Positions 8,757 to 16,022 of a stretch of 64,000 nucleotides of DNA are shown here, one piece after another. Both the position numbers and the translations under genes were made by a program. Location of the stretch: positions 186,001-250,000 of the forward strand of contig CAZNAI010000003.1 of NCBI GenBank assembly GCA_964571235.1, read 5' to 3'. The notes beneath the pieces are model-generated. The model had not been told where the DNA came from. It ran no database searches and saw only the letters and a list, made by a program, of their open reading frames with translations. This stretch comes from JACRAV01 sp964571235 (GTDB lineage Bacteria; Zixibacteria; MSB-5A5; GN15; FEB-12). Position 1 is the stretch's first letter. Every line of letters starts with the position of its first letter.

Positions 8757-8829
8757 TACGTCAACCACTGTCATTTTTTGGTTGTTTTCGGCAGGATAGC
8801 GGCTTAGACTGTCTTAGCCCTTATTCACA
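8702..8829 (+). other. DnaA-box-like sites at rsmG/parA junction
   Basis: TTATTCACA occurs at 8702-8710 (end of rsmG) and at 8821-8829 (parA leader); both fit the TTATNCACA DnaA-box consensus. A third, ATATTCACA at 8722-8730, has one mismatch and sits 20 bp from the first. The 90-bp rsmG-parA gap has no other feature apart from a weak hairpin at about 8761-8790. Whether DnaA acts here for replication or for parAB regulation cannot be decided from sequence. Confidence 0.5.
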
Positions 8830-8846
8830 ATGAGACAGGAGTCCAA

Positions 8847-9605
8847 GTGGCACGTATTATTGCAGTAACGAATCAAAAAGGTGGGGTGGGGAAGACCACA
8901 ACCGCTGTCAATCTCTCGTCCTGTCTGGCCGCCGCCGAAAAAAAGACTCTTCTGATTGATATGGACCCTCAGGCCAACTCGACCTCGGGAGTCGGCCTTG
9001 ATAAACACGCCGTCACCAAATCCATCTACGACGCCCTGATCGGCCAGGCCACGCTCGATGAAATCATGTTACCCTCGGCGCTCGAATATCTCAAAGTAGC
9101 GCCATCGTCGATTCAACTGGTCGGCGCCGAGGTCGAGCTTGTCAATGTCATTTCGCGCGAGACTCGCCTCAAACAAGCAGTTGCGACAATAGTAGATACA
9201 TTCGACTATGTTATTATCGATTGTCCGCCCTCGCTCGGACTTTTGACTGTCAACACTCTCACCGCCGCCCACTCGGTGATTATTCCGATTCAGTGCGAGT
9301 ACTACGCGCTCGAGGGTCTCGGTCAATTGATGAACACCATTAAGCTGGTGCAAAAACATTTGAATCCGTCGCTTGAAATCGAAGGCGTCTTGCTCACCAT
9401 GTTCGACAGCCGGTTGAATTTGTCACGACAGGTTTCCGATGAAGTTCGCAAACATTTCGACAACAAAGTCTATTCGACTGTGATCACCCGCAATGTGCGG
9501 CTCTCCGAGGCCCCTTCGTTCGGCAAGCCGATTATACTTTATGACATCATGTCGACCGGCGCGGAAAACTATATGGCGCTCACAAAAGAGGTTCTGGCCC
9601 GATGA
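8847..9605 (+). CDS. parA: Chromosome partitioning ATPase ParA/Soj
   Basis: A 252-residue Walker-type ATPase that drives segregation of ParB-parS complexes through nucleotide-dependent nonspecific DNA binding. It opens MARIIAVTNQKGGVGKTTTA, with the deviant Walker A motif KGGVGKTT, then 'LLIDMDPQANST' (A'), and 'VIIDCPPSLGLLTVN' (Walker B). It has no N-terminal HTH, which is the chromosomal Soj type. It starts at a GTG after GACAGGAG. The stop overlaps the parB start (ATGA). Confidence 0.96.
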   Translation: MARIIAVTNQKGGVGKTTTAVNLSSCLAAAEKKTLLIDMDPQANSTSGVGLDKHAVTKSIYDALIGQATLDEIMLPSALEYLKVAPSSIQLVGAEVELVNVISRETRLKQAVATIVDTFDYVIIDCPPSLGLLTVNTLTAAHSVIIPIQCEYYALEGLGQLMNTIKLVQKHLNPSLEIEGVLLTMFDSRLNLSRQVSDEVRKHFDNKVYSTVITRNVRLSEAPSFGKPIILYDIMSTGAENYMALTKEVLAR

Positions 9606-10450
9606 CAAAATTGGTTTTAGGAAAAGGTCTCGGCGCATTGATCCCGAGCGAATCCGAAACAGCGGAAGTCGCCGAGAAATATTTCACACTGCCTTTAGAT
9701 CAGATTTCGCCCAATCCACAGCAACCCCGTCGCGCTTTTGATGATACGGCCCTGACGGAATTGGCCGCTTCGCTAAAATCCGACGGTCTCTTGCAACCGT
9801 TAGTCGTGCGGCAAGCCGGCGATAGATATACGTTGATTGCCGGTGAGCGACGTTTTCGTGCGGCGCGACTGGCCGGACTTTCTGAAGTGCCGGTGGTGGT
9901 AATGGAGAAAGTCGACGATGCCCGGCTTCTTGAGCTGGCGCTGGTTGAAAATATCCATCGTGAAGATCTCAACCCAATAGAGCTGGCCGAAGCGGTGAGC
10001 AAATTGATGCTCGCCTGTAGTCTGACACAGGACGCCGTGGCGAACAAACTCGGCAAATCGCGGGTGGCGATTACCAATACGCTCCGCTTGCTTAACCTGC
10101 CGTCGTCAATTCAGTTGCTGGTGCGCGACGGTAAATTGAGTGAAGGACACGCCCGTGCGCTCATGGCGCTGGATACCGAGACTGCGATGCTGTCGATGGC
10201 CGATCAGATTATGAATCAGTCGCTTTCGGTGCGCGAGGTCGAGCACCAAACCCGCCACACCCGCAAACGACGACTGCAGGTCAAACGGAAACACCCTGAG
10301 CTTGCCGATATGGAAGCGTTTCTCAAGCAAACGCTTGGGACATCGGTGAAGATTCTCCCGGGTTTGCGCAAGGGACGAATCGAGATTGAATATTACGGGG
10401 AGGATGATCTCGGGCGACTGTGGGATTTGTTTAAGAAAATGAATGTATAA
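9602..10450 (+). CDS. parB: Chromosome partitioning CTPase/DNA-binding protein ParB
   Basis: Binds parS and forms a CTP-dependent sliding clamp. The 282-residue product has the N-terminal ParA-interaction peptide region 'LGKGLGALIP', the ParB/Srx CTPase fold with box 'GERRFRAA' (about 79-86) and 'ENIHREDLNPIE', an HTH ('LTQDAVANKLGKSRVAITNTLRLLNLP', about residues 139-165, here quoted as LTQDAVANKLGKSRVAITN), and a C-terminal dimerisation tail. Two parS sites for it are visible at 6021 and 8276. It is translationally coupled to parA. Confidence 0.96.
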   Translation: MTKLVLGKGLGALIPSESETAEVAEKYFTLPLDQISPNPQQPRRAFDDTALTELAASLKSDGLLQPLVVRQAGDRYTLIAGERRFRAARLAGLSEVPVVVMEKVDDARLLELALVENIHREDLNPIELAEAVSKLMLACSLTQDAVANKLGKSRVAITNTLRLLNLPSSIQLLVRDGKLSEGHARALMALDTETAMLSMADQIMNQSLSVREVEHQTRHTRKRRLQVKRKHPELADMEAFLKQTLGTSVKILPGLRKGRIEIEYYGEDDLGRLWDLFKKMNV

Positions 10451-10456
10451 CCAGCG

Positions 10457-11251
10457 ATGAGCAAACCCAAGTATGTCACAATCATGGTCATCCCGGATGG
10501 CGCCGAGGTTCAGCAGGGATGGCGGGTGCCGCGCTGGTCGCTTTGGGCGGCCCTGGGTACGCTCGGAATCATTTTAGCTGGCATTACGTTGTTTTTTATA
10601 TTTTATGGATCGATGGCTTCTCGCGCCGCGACCACCGAGCGGGTGCAGGCCGAGAACACAGCGCTCCTGCGCTACCGATACAAAGTGCTACTGCTTGAGG
10701 AGAATTTGAAAGAAGTGCGGACCGTAGTGACCCGACTGACCAAACTGGCCGGAGTTGATTACCAGTTTCCGGAAGTGCCGACCGATTCGCAGATCAGCGC
10801 AGTGGTGTCGCGTGCGGCGGAAACCGGCGATACGATCTCGCTTTGGACCAGTCGCGAATCGGATATCCCAGCCGGATATCCGGTGAAAGGGTATGTCACA
10901 CAACAATTCTCAATGACTGATCCGTCGCATCTCCATCCCGGAGTCGATATCGCCTGCGCAACCGGCACGCCGGTGACTGCAACCGCCTCGGGCGATGTCA
11001 TATTTGCCGGATTCGATTCTACGTACGGCAATATGCTCGTGATCCGTCACAACGATAGTATCTCAACCGTCTATGGACACAACGAATCTCTATTAGTAGC
11101 GAGAGGAGAACGGGTGACGGCCGGAAAGGTCGTTGCTCGATCCGGAAACACCGGAGTCTCTTCCGCTCCGCATCTGCATTATGAAGTTCGGCTGAATGGA
11201 AAATCAGTCAACCCAGGGGAACAGGCGCATGATAAAGAAGACTATAATTAA
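10457..11251 (+). CDS. Membrane-anchored M23 family peptidase
   Basis: A 264-residue protein with one membrane segment (28-52), a short predicted coiled coil (about 60-98), and a C-terminal M23/LytM domain (about 140-250). Zinc ligands and catalytic residues are complete: H160-x-G-x-D164 and H239-L-H241. It should act in the periplasm as a DD-endopeptidase on peptidoglycan. It starts 6 nt after parB and overlaps the region before the bactofilin start, so parA, parB, this gene and the bactofilin probably form one operon. M23-bactofilin pairs are known to control cell shape in several bacteria. Confidence 0.9.
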   Translation: MSKPKYVTIMVIPDGAEVQQGWRVPRWSLWAALGTLGIILAGITLFFIFYGSMASRAATTERVQAENTALLRYRYKVLLLEENLKEVRTVVTRLTKLAGVDYQFPEVPTDSQISAVVSRAAETGDTISLWTSRESDIPAGYPVKGYVTQQFSMTDPSHLHPGVDIACATGTPVTATASGDVIFAGFDSTYGNMLVIRHNDSISTVYGHNESLLVARGERVTAGKVVARSGNTGVSSAPHLHYEVRLNGKSVNPGEQAHDKEDYN

Positions 11252-11279
11252 CAGTATCACCGAAGCAGGTGGAAGTACT

Positions 11280-11675
11280 ATGAACACTATCATTGGAAAA
11301 GACACCATCATTACCGGCACACTTGATGTCAAAGGTGCAGTGCGGATCGACGGCACAGTCAAAGGAAAGCTCTTGTGCAACGACTGTGTGACGATCGGAT
11401 CGACCGGATTGGTCGAGGCGGATATCGAGGCGGCCACGGCAGTCGTTGCCGGACGGCTGGTTGGTAATATCCTCTCTGCCGAGAAGATCGAACTTCAGGC
11501 CAAGTGCGAGATGGAAGGGGACATAAAGACCAAGTCTTTGGTTATTGAGCAGGGAGCGGCCTTTACCGGCTCGTGTAACATGAAGGGTGGTACCCCGAAT
11601 CTTGGTTTCCTGGCTCCAGAAGAACGCAAGTTCGAGACCGCCCAACAGGCCGAGAAAAAGAAACTGCCGTTCTAA
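11280..11675 (+). CDS. Bactofilin (polymer-forming cytoskeletal protein)
   Basis: A 131-residue protein with the bactofilin right-handed beta-helix: 'NTIIGKDTIITGTLDVKGAVRIDG', with repeats of the 'V.IDG.V.G.L' kind through residue 100 ('KGKLLCNDCVTIGSTG', 'GRLVGNILSAEKIEL'). Bactofilins polymerise without nucleotides and scaffold peptidoglycan enzymes or ParAB. I chose the ATG at 11280 because AGGTGG precedes it by 8 nt and homology begins there; an ATG at 11229 inside the upstream gene would add 17 residues. The C-terminal tail is charged and disordered. Confidence 0.93.
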   Translation: MNTIIGKDTIITGTLDVKGAVRIDGTVKGKLLCNDCVTIGSTGLVEADIEAATAVVAGRLVGNILSAEKIELQAKCEMEGDIKTKSLVIEQGAAFTGSCNMKGGTPNLGFLAPEERKFETAQQAEKKKLPF

Positions 11676-12009
11676 TTTTTCACCTTCTGTGGACAAGCGG
11701 GCGAATTTGTGGACAAGCACGCAACTTGTTGTCGTTGAACGATATGCCTGTTGAGACGTGGACCTGTCAAGCCCGTTTATCCACACTGGGAGTGATATGC
11801 TAAAAGCTTTTGTAACTTTCGGTTATGAACGCTTTTGTAAGTAACGGATGACTTGTCTTCCGGAGGAGCTGGAAATAGATGGTGATTCAGCAGGTGGTAC
11901 ACACCTGCTGATTTTGTCTGGGGACGGGCGGGTAAATCTGTTGGCGTAAATTGGCCGAGCGTGTACAACGGTCTAAACATCTTTTCAATTGCACGGTCCG
12001 GAGGGACTC
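11676..12009. other. Non-coding gap with three DnaA-box-like sites; possible oriC or regulatory region
   Basis: No plausible gene is present. TGTGGACAA at 11688-11696 and 11708-11716 (20 bp apart, same orientation; reverse complement TTGTCCACA, the DnaA box favoured in some high-GC bacteria) face a perfect TTATCCACA at 11777-11785. An AT-rich stretch follows (11793-11845) in which GCTTTTGTAA occurs twice (11806 and 11831). This resembles the box-plus-unwinding layout of a replication origin, near parS sites. It could equally be a DnaA-controlled promoter region for moxR. Confidence 0.4.
11887..11911. terminator. Perfect 10-bp hairpin before moxR
   Basis: TCAGCAGGTG (11887-11896), loop GTACA, CACCTGCTGA (11902-11911), then TTTTG. 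It has the form of an intrinsic terminator with a short T-run for the parAB-bactofilin unit. The alternative is an operator for a dimeric regulator of moxR. Confidence 0.5.
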
Positions 12010-13017
12010 ATGTCGTCTGCTGATTCAAAGTCTGATTTGTACGCTGTTGAGCAACTTCACGCGGTTCATACCAAGATTCGTTCCGAAATCGGAAAAGTAA
12101 TCATTGGGCAAGACAAAGTCGTTGAACAGCTTTTGATTTCATTGTTGTCCTCGGGGCATTGCCTTTTGGTCGGTGTTCCTGGTCTGGCCAAGACTCTTTT
12201 GATCTCGACATTGGCGCGTGTGCTCAATTTGAAATTCAGCCGAATCCAGTTCACGCCTGATCTGATGCCCTCGGATATTACCGGAACGGAAATCATTGAA
12301 GAGGATCACGCCACCGGCAAACGTCAATTCCGCTTTGTCAAAGGTCCGGTCTTTGCCAATATCATTTTGGCCGACGAAATCAACCGCACACCCCCCAAAA
12401 CACAGGCGGCGCTACTGCAAGCAATGCAAGAGCACGAGGTCACGGCCGGCGGCGACACGCACAAACTCGACGAACCATTTTTTGTCCTGGCTACGCAGAA
12501 TCCAATCGAGCAGGAAGGAACATATCCGCTCCCCGAGGCCCAGCTCGACCGGTTCATGTTCAGCGTCTATGTCGACTACCCCGACGCCGGCGAAGAGCAA
12601 CGGATTGTGAAATCAACCACCGCAGTGCAAACTCATGAGCTTGCACGGGTGCTATCGGCACAGGAAATTGTCTCGTTCCAACAGTTGGTGCGGCGTGTGC
12701 CGGTCTCCGATCACTTGATCGAGTACGCAGTAGATTTGGTTCGCGCGACTCGTCCAAAAGAATCGGGTGCGCCGGAGTTTGTCCGCAACTGGGTGAACTG
12801 GGGAGCTGGACCTCGTGCCTCGCAGTATCTGATCCTGGCGGCGAAGGCCAAATCAATCTTGGAAGGACGCCCGACACCCGGCCCTGAAGATGTCCGGTTT
12901 GCGGCGTATCCGGTCTTGCGACATCGAATAGTCACGTCGTTTAATGCCGAGGCCGACGGTGTCGACACGATGGAAATCATCAAGCGGATATTGGAATCGG
13001 TCAAGGAGCGGAAGTAG
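12010..13017 (+). CDS. MoxR-type AAA+ ATPase
   Basis: A 335-residue AAA+ chaperone-like ATPase. Motifs: Walker A 'GVPGLAKT' near residue 53, 'FTPDLMPSDITG', Walker B 'LADEINR', sensor 'ATQNPIEQEGTYPLPEAQLDRF' (read as ATQNPIEQEGTYPLPE and QLDRF), and a C-terminal lid with 'ASQYLILAAKAKSILEGR'. MoxR proteins work with DUF58/VWA proteins in maturation of envelope or metal-dependent complexes; the DUF58 partner is encoded 0.8 kb downstream. The ATG at 12010 has GGAGG 6 nt upstream; a TTG 21 bases earlier is less likely. Confidence 0.94.
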   Translation: MSSADSKSDLYAVEQLHAVHTKIRSEIGKVIIGQDKVVEQLLISLLSSGHCLLVGVPGLAKTLLISTLARVLNLKFSRIQFTPDLMPSDITGTEIIEEDHATGKRQFRFVKGPVFANIILADEINRTPPKTQAALLQAMQEHEVTAGGDTHKLDEPFFVLATQNPIEQEGTYPLPEAQLDRFMFSVYVDYPDAGEEQRIVKSTTAVQTHELARVLSAQEIVSFQQLVRRVPVSDHLIEYAVDLVRATRPKESGAPEFVRNWVNWGAGPRASQYLILAAKAKSILEGRPTPGPEDVRFAAYPVLRHRIVTSFNAEADGVDTMEIIKRILESVKERK

Positions 13018-13050
13018 GCCGCTTGTCATGCGAGACAGCTTTGCACAGTA

Positions 13051-13150
13051 GTCATTGCGAGCCCGTCATCCTGAGCTTGTCGAAGGACGGGCGAAGCAAT
13101 CTCTTTTTTTGCCCCATCGAAGAGATGAGGCGAGGACTCCTCGCAATGAC
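13051..13150. repeat. 100-bp MITE-like dispersed element
   Basis: Ends in perfect 11-bp inverted repeats, GTCATTGCGAG (13051-13061) and CTCGCAATGAC (13140-13150). Inside, GCCCGTC (13061-13067) pairs with GACGGGC (13086-13092) around a CATCCTGAGCTTGTCGAAG core that recurs in inverted form at about 15976-15996. This kind of repeat is widespread as non-coding intergenic DNA. The ~160-bp gap between moxR and the next gene consists mostly of it. Confidence 0.75.
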
Positions 13151-13179
13151 GATGAATTGAGATTCGCACTAAGAGATCA

Positions 13180-13809
13180 ATGTCAGAACCATTCACAACA
13201 ATTCAGATCAGAAACCTGCCGCCGTATGCCAAGACCTTTGCAGGCATATTCACGGCGCTCATGCTGTGTGTCTGTGTCTGGGCGGCGTGGATATACACCG
13301 CTCGCTACGGAAAAGTCGATACCAACAACTTGCCGGCATATTTGCAGAAAAGCGATCTTAAGGCGGATATCGAAGAACTCAAAACCGATTCGAATGCGGT
13401 TATGGCGCCGGTCTGGGGAGACTCCACCGCCGGCCTGGAACGGCCGATTGACTCGACTACGATAGAAGCGATCAAGAAGAAAGCGATGAAAGACGCACGT
13501 AAATCCGGCACCGACTCCGAAGAGGATCTTGGTCTGGCCCACACACACATCAATGGTCAGACGCTCTTGTTTTTCGCGCTCGGGTTAATTTTTCTTTTTT
13601 CATCGGCAACTCCAAAGCTCAAGAAGAATATTTTCTGGATCTTTGGCGTACTCGTGGTAACACACAATCTGGGTCTTTCGTTTAGATCATGCGGAGGAGT
13701 CTGGGGGGATATTTTGGCGGTCAGCGGGGTCGGAATTCTCCTGCTAATAGCATACATGTCGTTTGTCATCTTCTCCGACCTAATGAAGTCTCCAGTGAGT
13801 CAAACATGA
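13180..13809 (+). CDS. Membrane protein of unknown function in moxR-DUF58 module
   Basis: I do not recognise the family. The 209-residue product has an N-terminal membrane segment (about 19-42), a charged extracytoplasmic stretch of some 80 residues, and a block of three hydrophobic segments (about 128-145, 152-168, 178-200). The second membrane block begins 'GLAHTHINGQTLLFFALGLI'; paired His at the start of a membrane helix resembles heme- or quinone-site patterns, but this is only a resemblance. The stop overlaps the DUF58 start, so it is part of a moxR-(this)-DUF58 unit. Confidence 0.8.
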   Translation: MSEPFTTIQIRNLPPYAKTFAGIFTALMLCVCVWAAWIYTARYGKVDTNNLPAYLQKSDLKADIEELKTDSNAVMAPVWGDSTAGLERPIDSTTIEAIKKKAMKDARKSGTDSEEDLGLAHTHINGQTLLFFALGLIFLFSSATPKLKKNIFWIFGVLVVTHNLGLSFRSCGGVWGDILAVSGVGILLLIAYMSFVIFSDLMKSPVSQT

Positions 13810-14705
13810 ACACCGACCACCGCAAATATCTCCAGCCGGACACGGTCTCCAAACTCAAGGGGATGGAACTGCGCGCCCGTATGGTGGTGGAAGGATTCAT
13901 CGCCGGGCTTCACAAGTCGCCCTATCACGGATTCTCAGTTGAGTTCGCCGAACATCGCCAGTATATGCCGGGGGACAATATCCGATCTGTCGACTGGAAA
14001 GTATTCGCCAAGACCGACAAATTCTTTATCAAGCAGTTTGAAGAAGAAACCAATCTCAAAGGGTATCTCCTGCTCGATTGCTCTGCCTCGATGAACTACC
14101 ATTCCGGCGACCGGATTTCGAAATTCGACTACGCCGGACTGTTGTCCGGCGCGCTGTCGTATATGATGCTTCGTCAACGGGACTCGGTCGGGTTAGTGAC
14201 GTACGACCAGCGGATTCGCAAGTATATTCCGCCGCGCTCCAAATCGGGGCACCTGCATGTTCTGCTCAATGAGATTTCAACTCAGCGCCCGAGTAACCTG
14301 ACCGACGTTTCCGTGGCACTACACGAAATGGCCGAGCGAATCAAACGTCGCGGTTTGGTGGTAATCATGTCGGATTTGTTGGACGAAGCGGACAAGATAA
14401 TTTCCGGGCTAAAACATTTCCGCCACAACAAGCATGAAGTGATTGTTTTTCACATTCTCGATCCGCGCGAGCGCGATTTTGCGTTCGGCGGCGAGGCGGC
14501 GTTCATAGATATGGAAACCGGCGAAGAGTTGACGACGCTTCCATTTCAGATCAAGAAAGATTTTGCGGCGCAGGTGAACGCGTTTTCAGAGCAGATTGCC
14601 TCGGCCTGCCGGCAATCGGATATCGATTATCATTTGATCGATACGTCCACTCCATTCGACAAAGCGCTGTATGCGTTCTTGGCTAAGCGGGAGAGGTTGT
14701 ATTGA
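13806..14705 (+). CDS. DUF58 domain protein, VWA-like
   Basis: A 299-residue soluble protein partnered with MoxR ATPases. The DUF58 signature 'HGFSVEFAEHRQYMPGDNIR', followed by 'VDWKVFAKTDKFFIKQFEEE', is at residues 40-85. A von Willebrand A-type core follows with the MIDAS-like 'LLDCSASMNY' near residue 92 and 'VVIMSDLLDE' near 187. The start at 13806 overlaps the upstream stop (ATGA). In related systems the pair helps assemble or activate envelope complexes; the client here is unknown. Confidence 0.92.
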   Translation: MNTDHRKYLQPDTVSKLKGMELRARMVVEGFIAGLHKSPYHGFSVEFAEHRQYMPGDNIRSVDWKVFAKTDKFFIKQFEEETNLKGYLLLDCSASMNYHSGDRISKFDYAGLLSGALSYMMLRQRDSVGLVTYDQRIRKYIPPRSKSGHLHVLLNEISTQRPSNLTDVSVALHEMAERIKRRGLVVIMSDLLDEADKIISGLKHFRHNKHEVIVFHILDPRERDFAFGGEAAFIDMETGEELTTLPFQIKKDFAAQVNAFSEQIASACRQSDIDYHLIDTSTPFDKALYAFLAKRERLY

Positions 14706-14722
14706 GAGGAATTGAGGGGATC

Positions 14723-14768
14723 GTCGGGTTTCTTGTGCCGCCAAGCGGCACGGCGGAACCCGACCTAC
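14723..14768. repeat. REP palindrome 1, upstream of RAYT
   Basis: Outer arms GTCGGGTT and AACCCGAC enclose an inner 7-bp hairpin GTGCCGC-CAA-GCGGCAC; CTAC follows the outer arm. This is the same architecture as the copies at 14797 and 15355, but with a different inner stem. Confidence 0.85.
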
Positions 14769-14796
14769 GCGAGGTTTGGATAGTTGAATGTGAAAT

Positions 14797-14849
14797 GTAG
14801 GTCGGGTTCCGAGAGAGTCCCACGTTGTGGGACGAGCGAGAAACCCGAC
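14797..14849. repeat. REP palindrome 2, inverted, upstream of RAYT
   Basis: Inverted relative to copy 1: GTAG then GTCGGGTT ... AAACCCGAC. The inner stem is GTCCCAC-GTT-GTGGGAC. The pair of inverted REPs (copies 1 and 2) ends 18 bp before the transposase start. Confidence 0.85.
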
Positions 14850-14866
14850 ATCACGGAATAGCGTGA

Positions 14867-15346
14867 ATGAAATCGCTCCGACGATATCACCAATCCGGCA
14901 CACACTACTTCATCACCGCAGTCACATTTAACCGCCGACCAATACTGCTGGACGATCCTCCCTTTTTCCCGGACAGCTGGGGCGAGCGACAACCTCTCGC
15001 TTGGATTCTAATCCCCGATCACATTCATGCTATTCTCGATATTGGTGACTCAGATCTTTCGGTTATTATGCACAAGTTCAAGATTACCTACTCAAGGCGA
15101 TATCGAGATAAATTTGGACCGGGTAGGGTGTGGCAAAACCGTTTTTGGGATCATCTGATTCGGGATCAGAGCGATTTCAATCGACACCTTGACTACATAC
15201 ATTATAATCCAGTGAAGCACGGTTTGGCCCATGATCCGTTTGAGTACCCGCATTCATCACTCAAGGAATATCTTGCACGAGGAATGTATGAGAGAAATTG
15301 GGGAGTCGTAGAACCACCGGAGTTTTTGGGAGAATTTGGAGAGTGA
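14867..15346 (+). CDS. REP-associated tyrosine transposase (Y1_Tnp family)
   Basis: A 159-residue single-copy HUH nuclease of the RAYT family, which nicks and moves or maintains REP palindromes. It has 'GTHYFITAVTFNRRPIL' at the start, the HUH motif 'ILIPDHIHAIL' near residues 47-57, and the catalytic tyrosine region 'HLDYIHYNPVKHGLAHDP' near 108-125. Flanking REP copies at 14723, 14797 and 15355 support the call. The ATG at 14867 gives the full domain. The length is typical. It is likely an ancient domesticated element rather than an active insertion sequence. Confidence 0.92.
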   Translation: MKSLRRYHQSGTHYFITAVTFNRRPILLDDPPFFPDSWGERQPLAWILIPDHIHAILDIGDSDLSVIMHKFKITYSRRYRDKFGPGRVWQNRFWDHLIRDQSDFNRHLDYIHYNPVKHGLAHDPFEYPHSSLKEYLARGMYERNWGVVEPPEFLGEFGE

Positions 15347-15354
15347 GAAACGAT

Positions 15355-15402
15355 GTCGGGTTTCTTGTCGCGCTGGAGCGCGACGGCGGAACCCGACCTA
15401 CT
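15355..15402. repeat. REP palindrome 3, downstream of RAYT
   Basis: Direct copy of REP 1: GTCGGGTTTCTT ... GGCGGAACCCGACCTA. The inner stem is GTCGCGCT-GG-AGCGCGAC. It starts 9 bp after the transposase stop. Confidence 0.85.
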
Positions 15403-15440
15403 AGATATTGGCAAACGAATCGAATAAAGGATACTGAGAT

Positions 15441-15872
15441 ATGAAATGGATCACACGCTCACATGTCCATGTCGACCGGGTGGCCTGCCCCTGGCTGATC
15501 TCAAGATTTGTTGATTCGGAAGCGGAATTTCTATTCGTACCGAAAAGTCAGGTGATGGAAGTCGCCAAGCGCGAAAACGCGATTCCATTTGACGTCCCCG
15601 ATGTCGAACTCGGCCATCACGGCGACGATTGCTCCTTTGATTCGATTATTAAGAAATATGGCTTAACGGATAAAGCGCTTTTGAGATTGGCAAAGATCGT
15701 GAATGCCGCCGACACCGATCGATTGTCCGCCGATCCGCTGGCGGCCGGATTTGAGGCGATTGCGACCGGGTATTCGATCAGGTTTCCGGAAGATCACGAA
15801 AATTTGAGCCGGCAATTCGAAGTTTACGACGCGTTATATGCGTGGTGCCGGTTGGACGTGGCTGGAAAGTAA
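15441..15872 (+). CDS. ChrB C-terminal domain-like protein (chromate resistance family)
   Basis: A 143-residue cytoplasmic protein beginning 'MKWITRSHVHVDRVACPWLI', with 'RFVDSEAEFLFVP', 'IPFDVPDVELGHHGDDCSFD' and 'IVNAADTD', all typical of the ChrB_C family often annotated as chromate-resistance exported protein. His and Cys residues in conserved positions (H8, H10, C16, H52-H53, C57) suggest a metal or redox role. No ChrA transporter is adjacent, so the link to chromate is by family name only. It lies between two repeat clusters. Confidence 0.8.
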   Translation: MKWITRSHVHVDRVACPWLISRFVDSEAEFLFVPKSQVMEVAKRENAIPFDVPDVELGHHGDDCSFDSIIKKYGLTDKALLRLAKIVNAADTDRLSADPLAAGFEAIATGYSIRFPEDHENLSRQFEVYDALYAWCRLDVAGK

Positions 15873-15882
15873 GAGAGCAGAT

Positions 15883-15937
15883 GTCGAAACCTCTCGCCTT
15901 CGGCGAGACCGCGCTGGGGCAAGGGATTTCGACCTAC
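15883..15937. repeat. Second REP-type palindrome
   Basis: Outer arms GTCGAAA (15883-15889) and TTTCGAC, followed by CTAC, enclose TCTCGCC-TTC-GGCGAGA. The layout (7-bp arms, inner stem-loop, CCTAC tail) parallels the RAYT-linked REPs although the arm sequence differs. Confidence 0.7.
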
Positions 15938-15947
15938 GAAGACCGTA

Positions 15948-16020
15948 AAACGAGATTCCTTCGTCGCGTCGTCCTTCGACAGGCTCAGGATGACGACGCT
16001 TCTCGCAACGACAGAGAGAC
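15948..16020. repeat. Dispersed repeat related to the 13051 element
   Basis: Contains GTCCTTCGACAGGCTCAGGATGAC, given here as GTCCTTCGACAGGCTC plus AGGATGACGACG, the inverse of the core in the 13051-13150 element, with flanking TTCTCGCAACGAC. It fills most of the gap between the ChrB-like gene and the end of the flavodiiron gene. Confidence 0.6.
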
Positions 16021-16022
16021 CC

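Noticed and set aside
13055..13465. 136-codon frame starting with an 'RHPELVEG' type sequence
   Set aside because: 'HPELVEG' is the well-known false translation of the dispersed CATCCTGAGCTTGTCGAAGG repeat; the frame then runs out of frame through the real membrane-protein gene.
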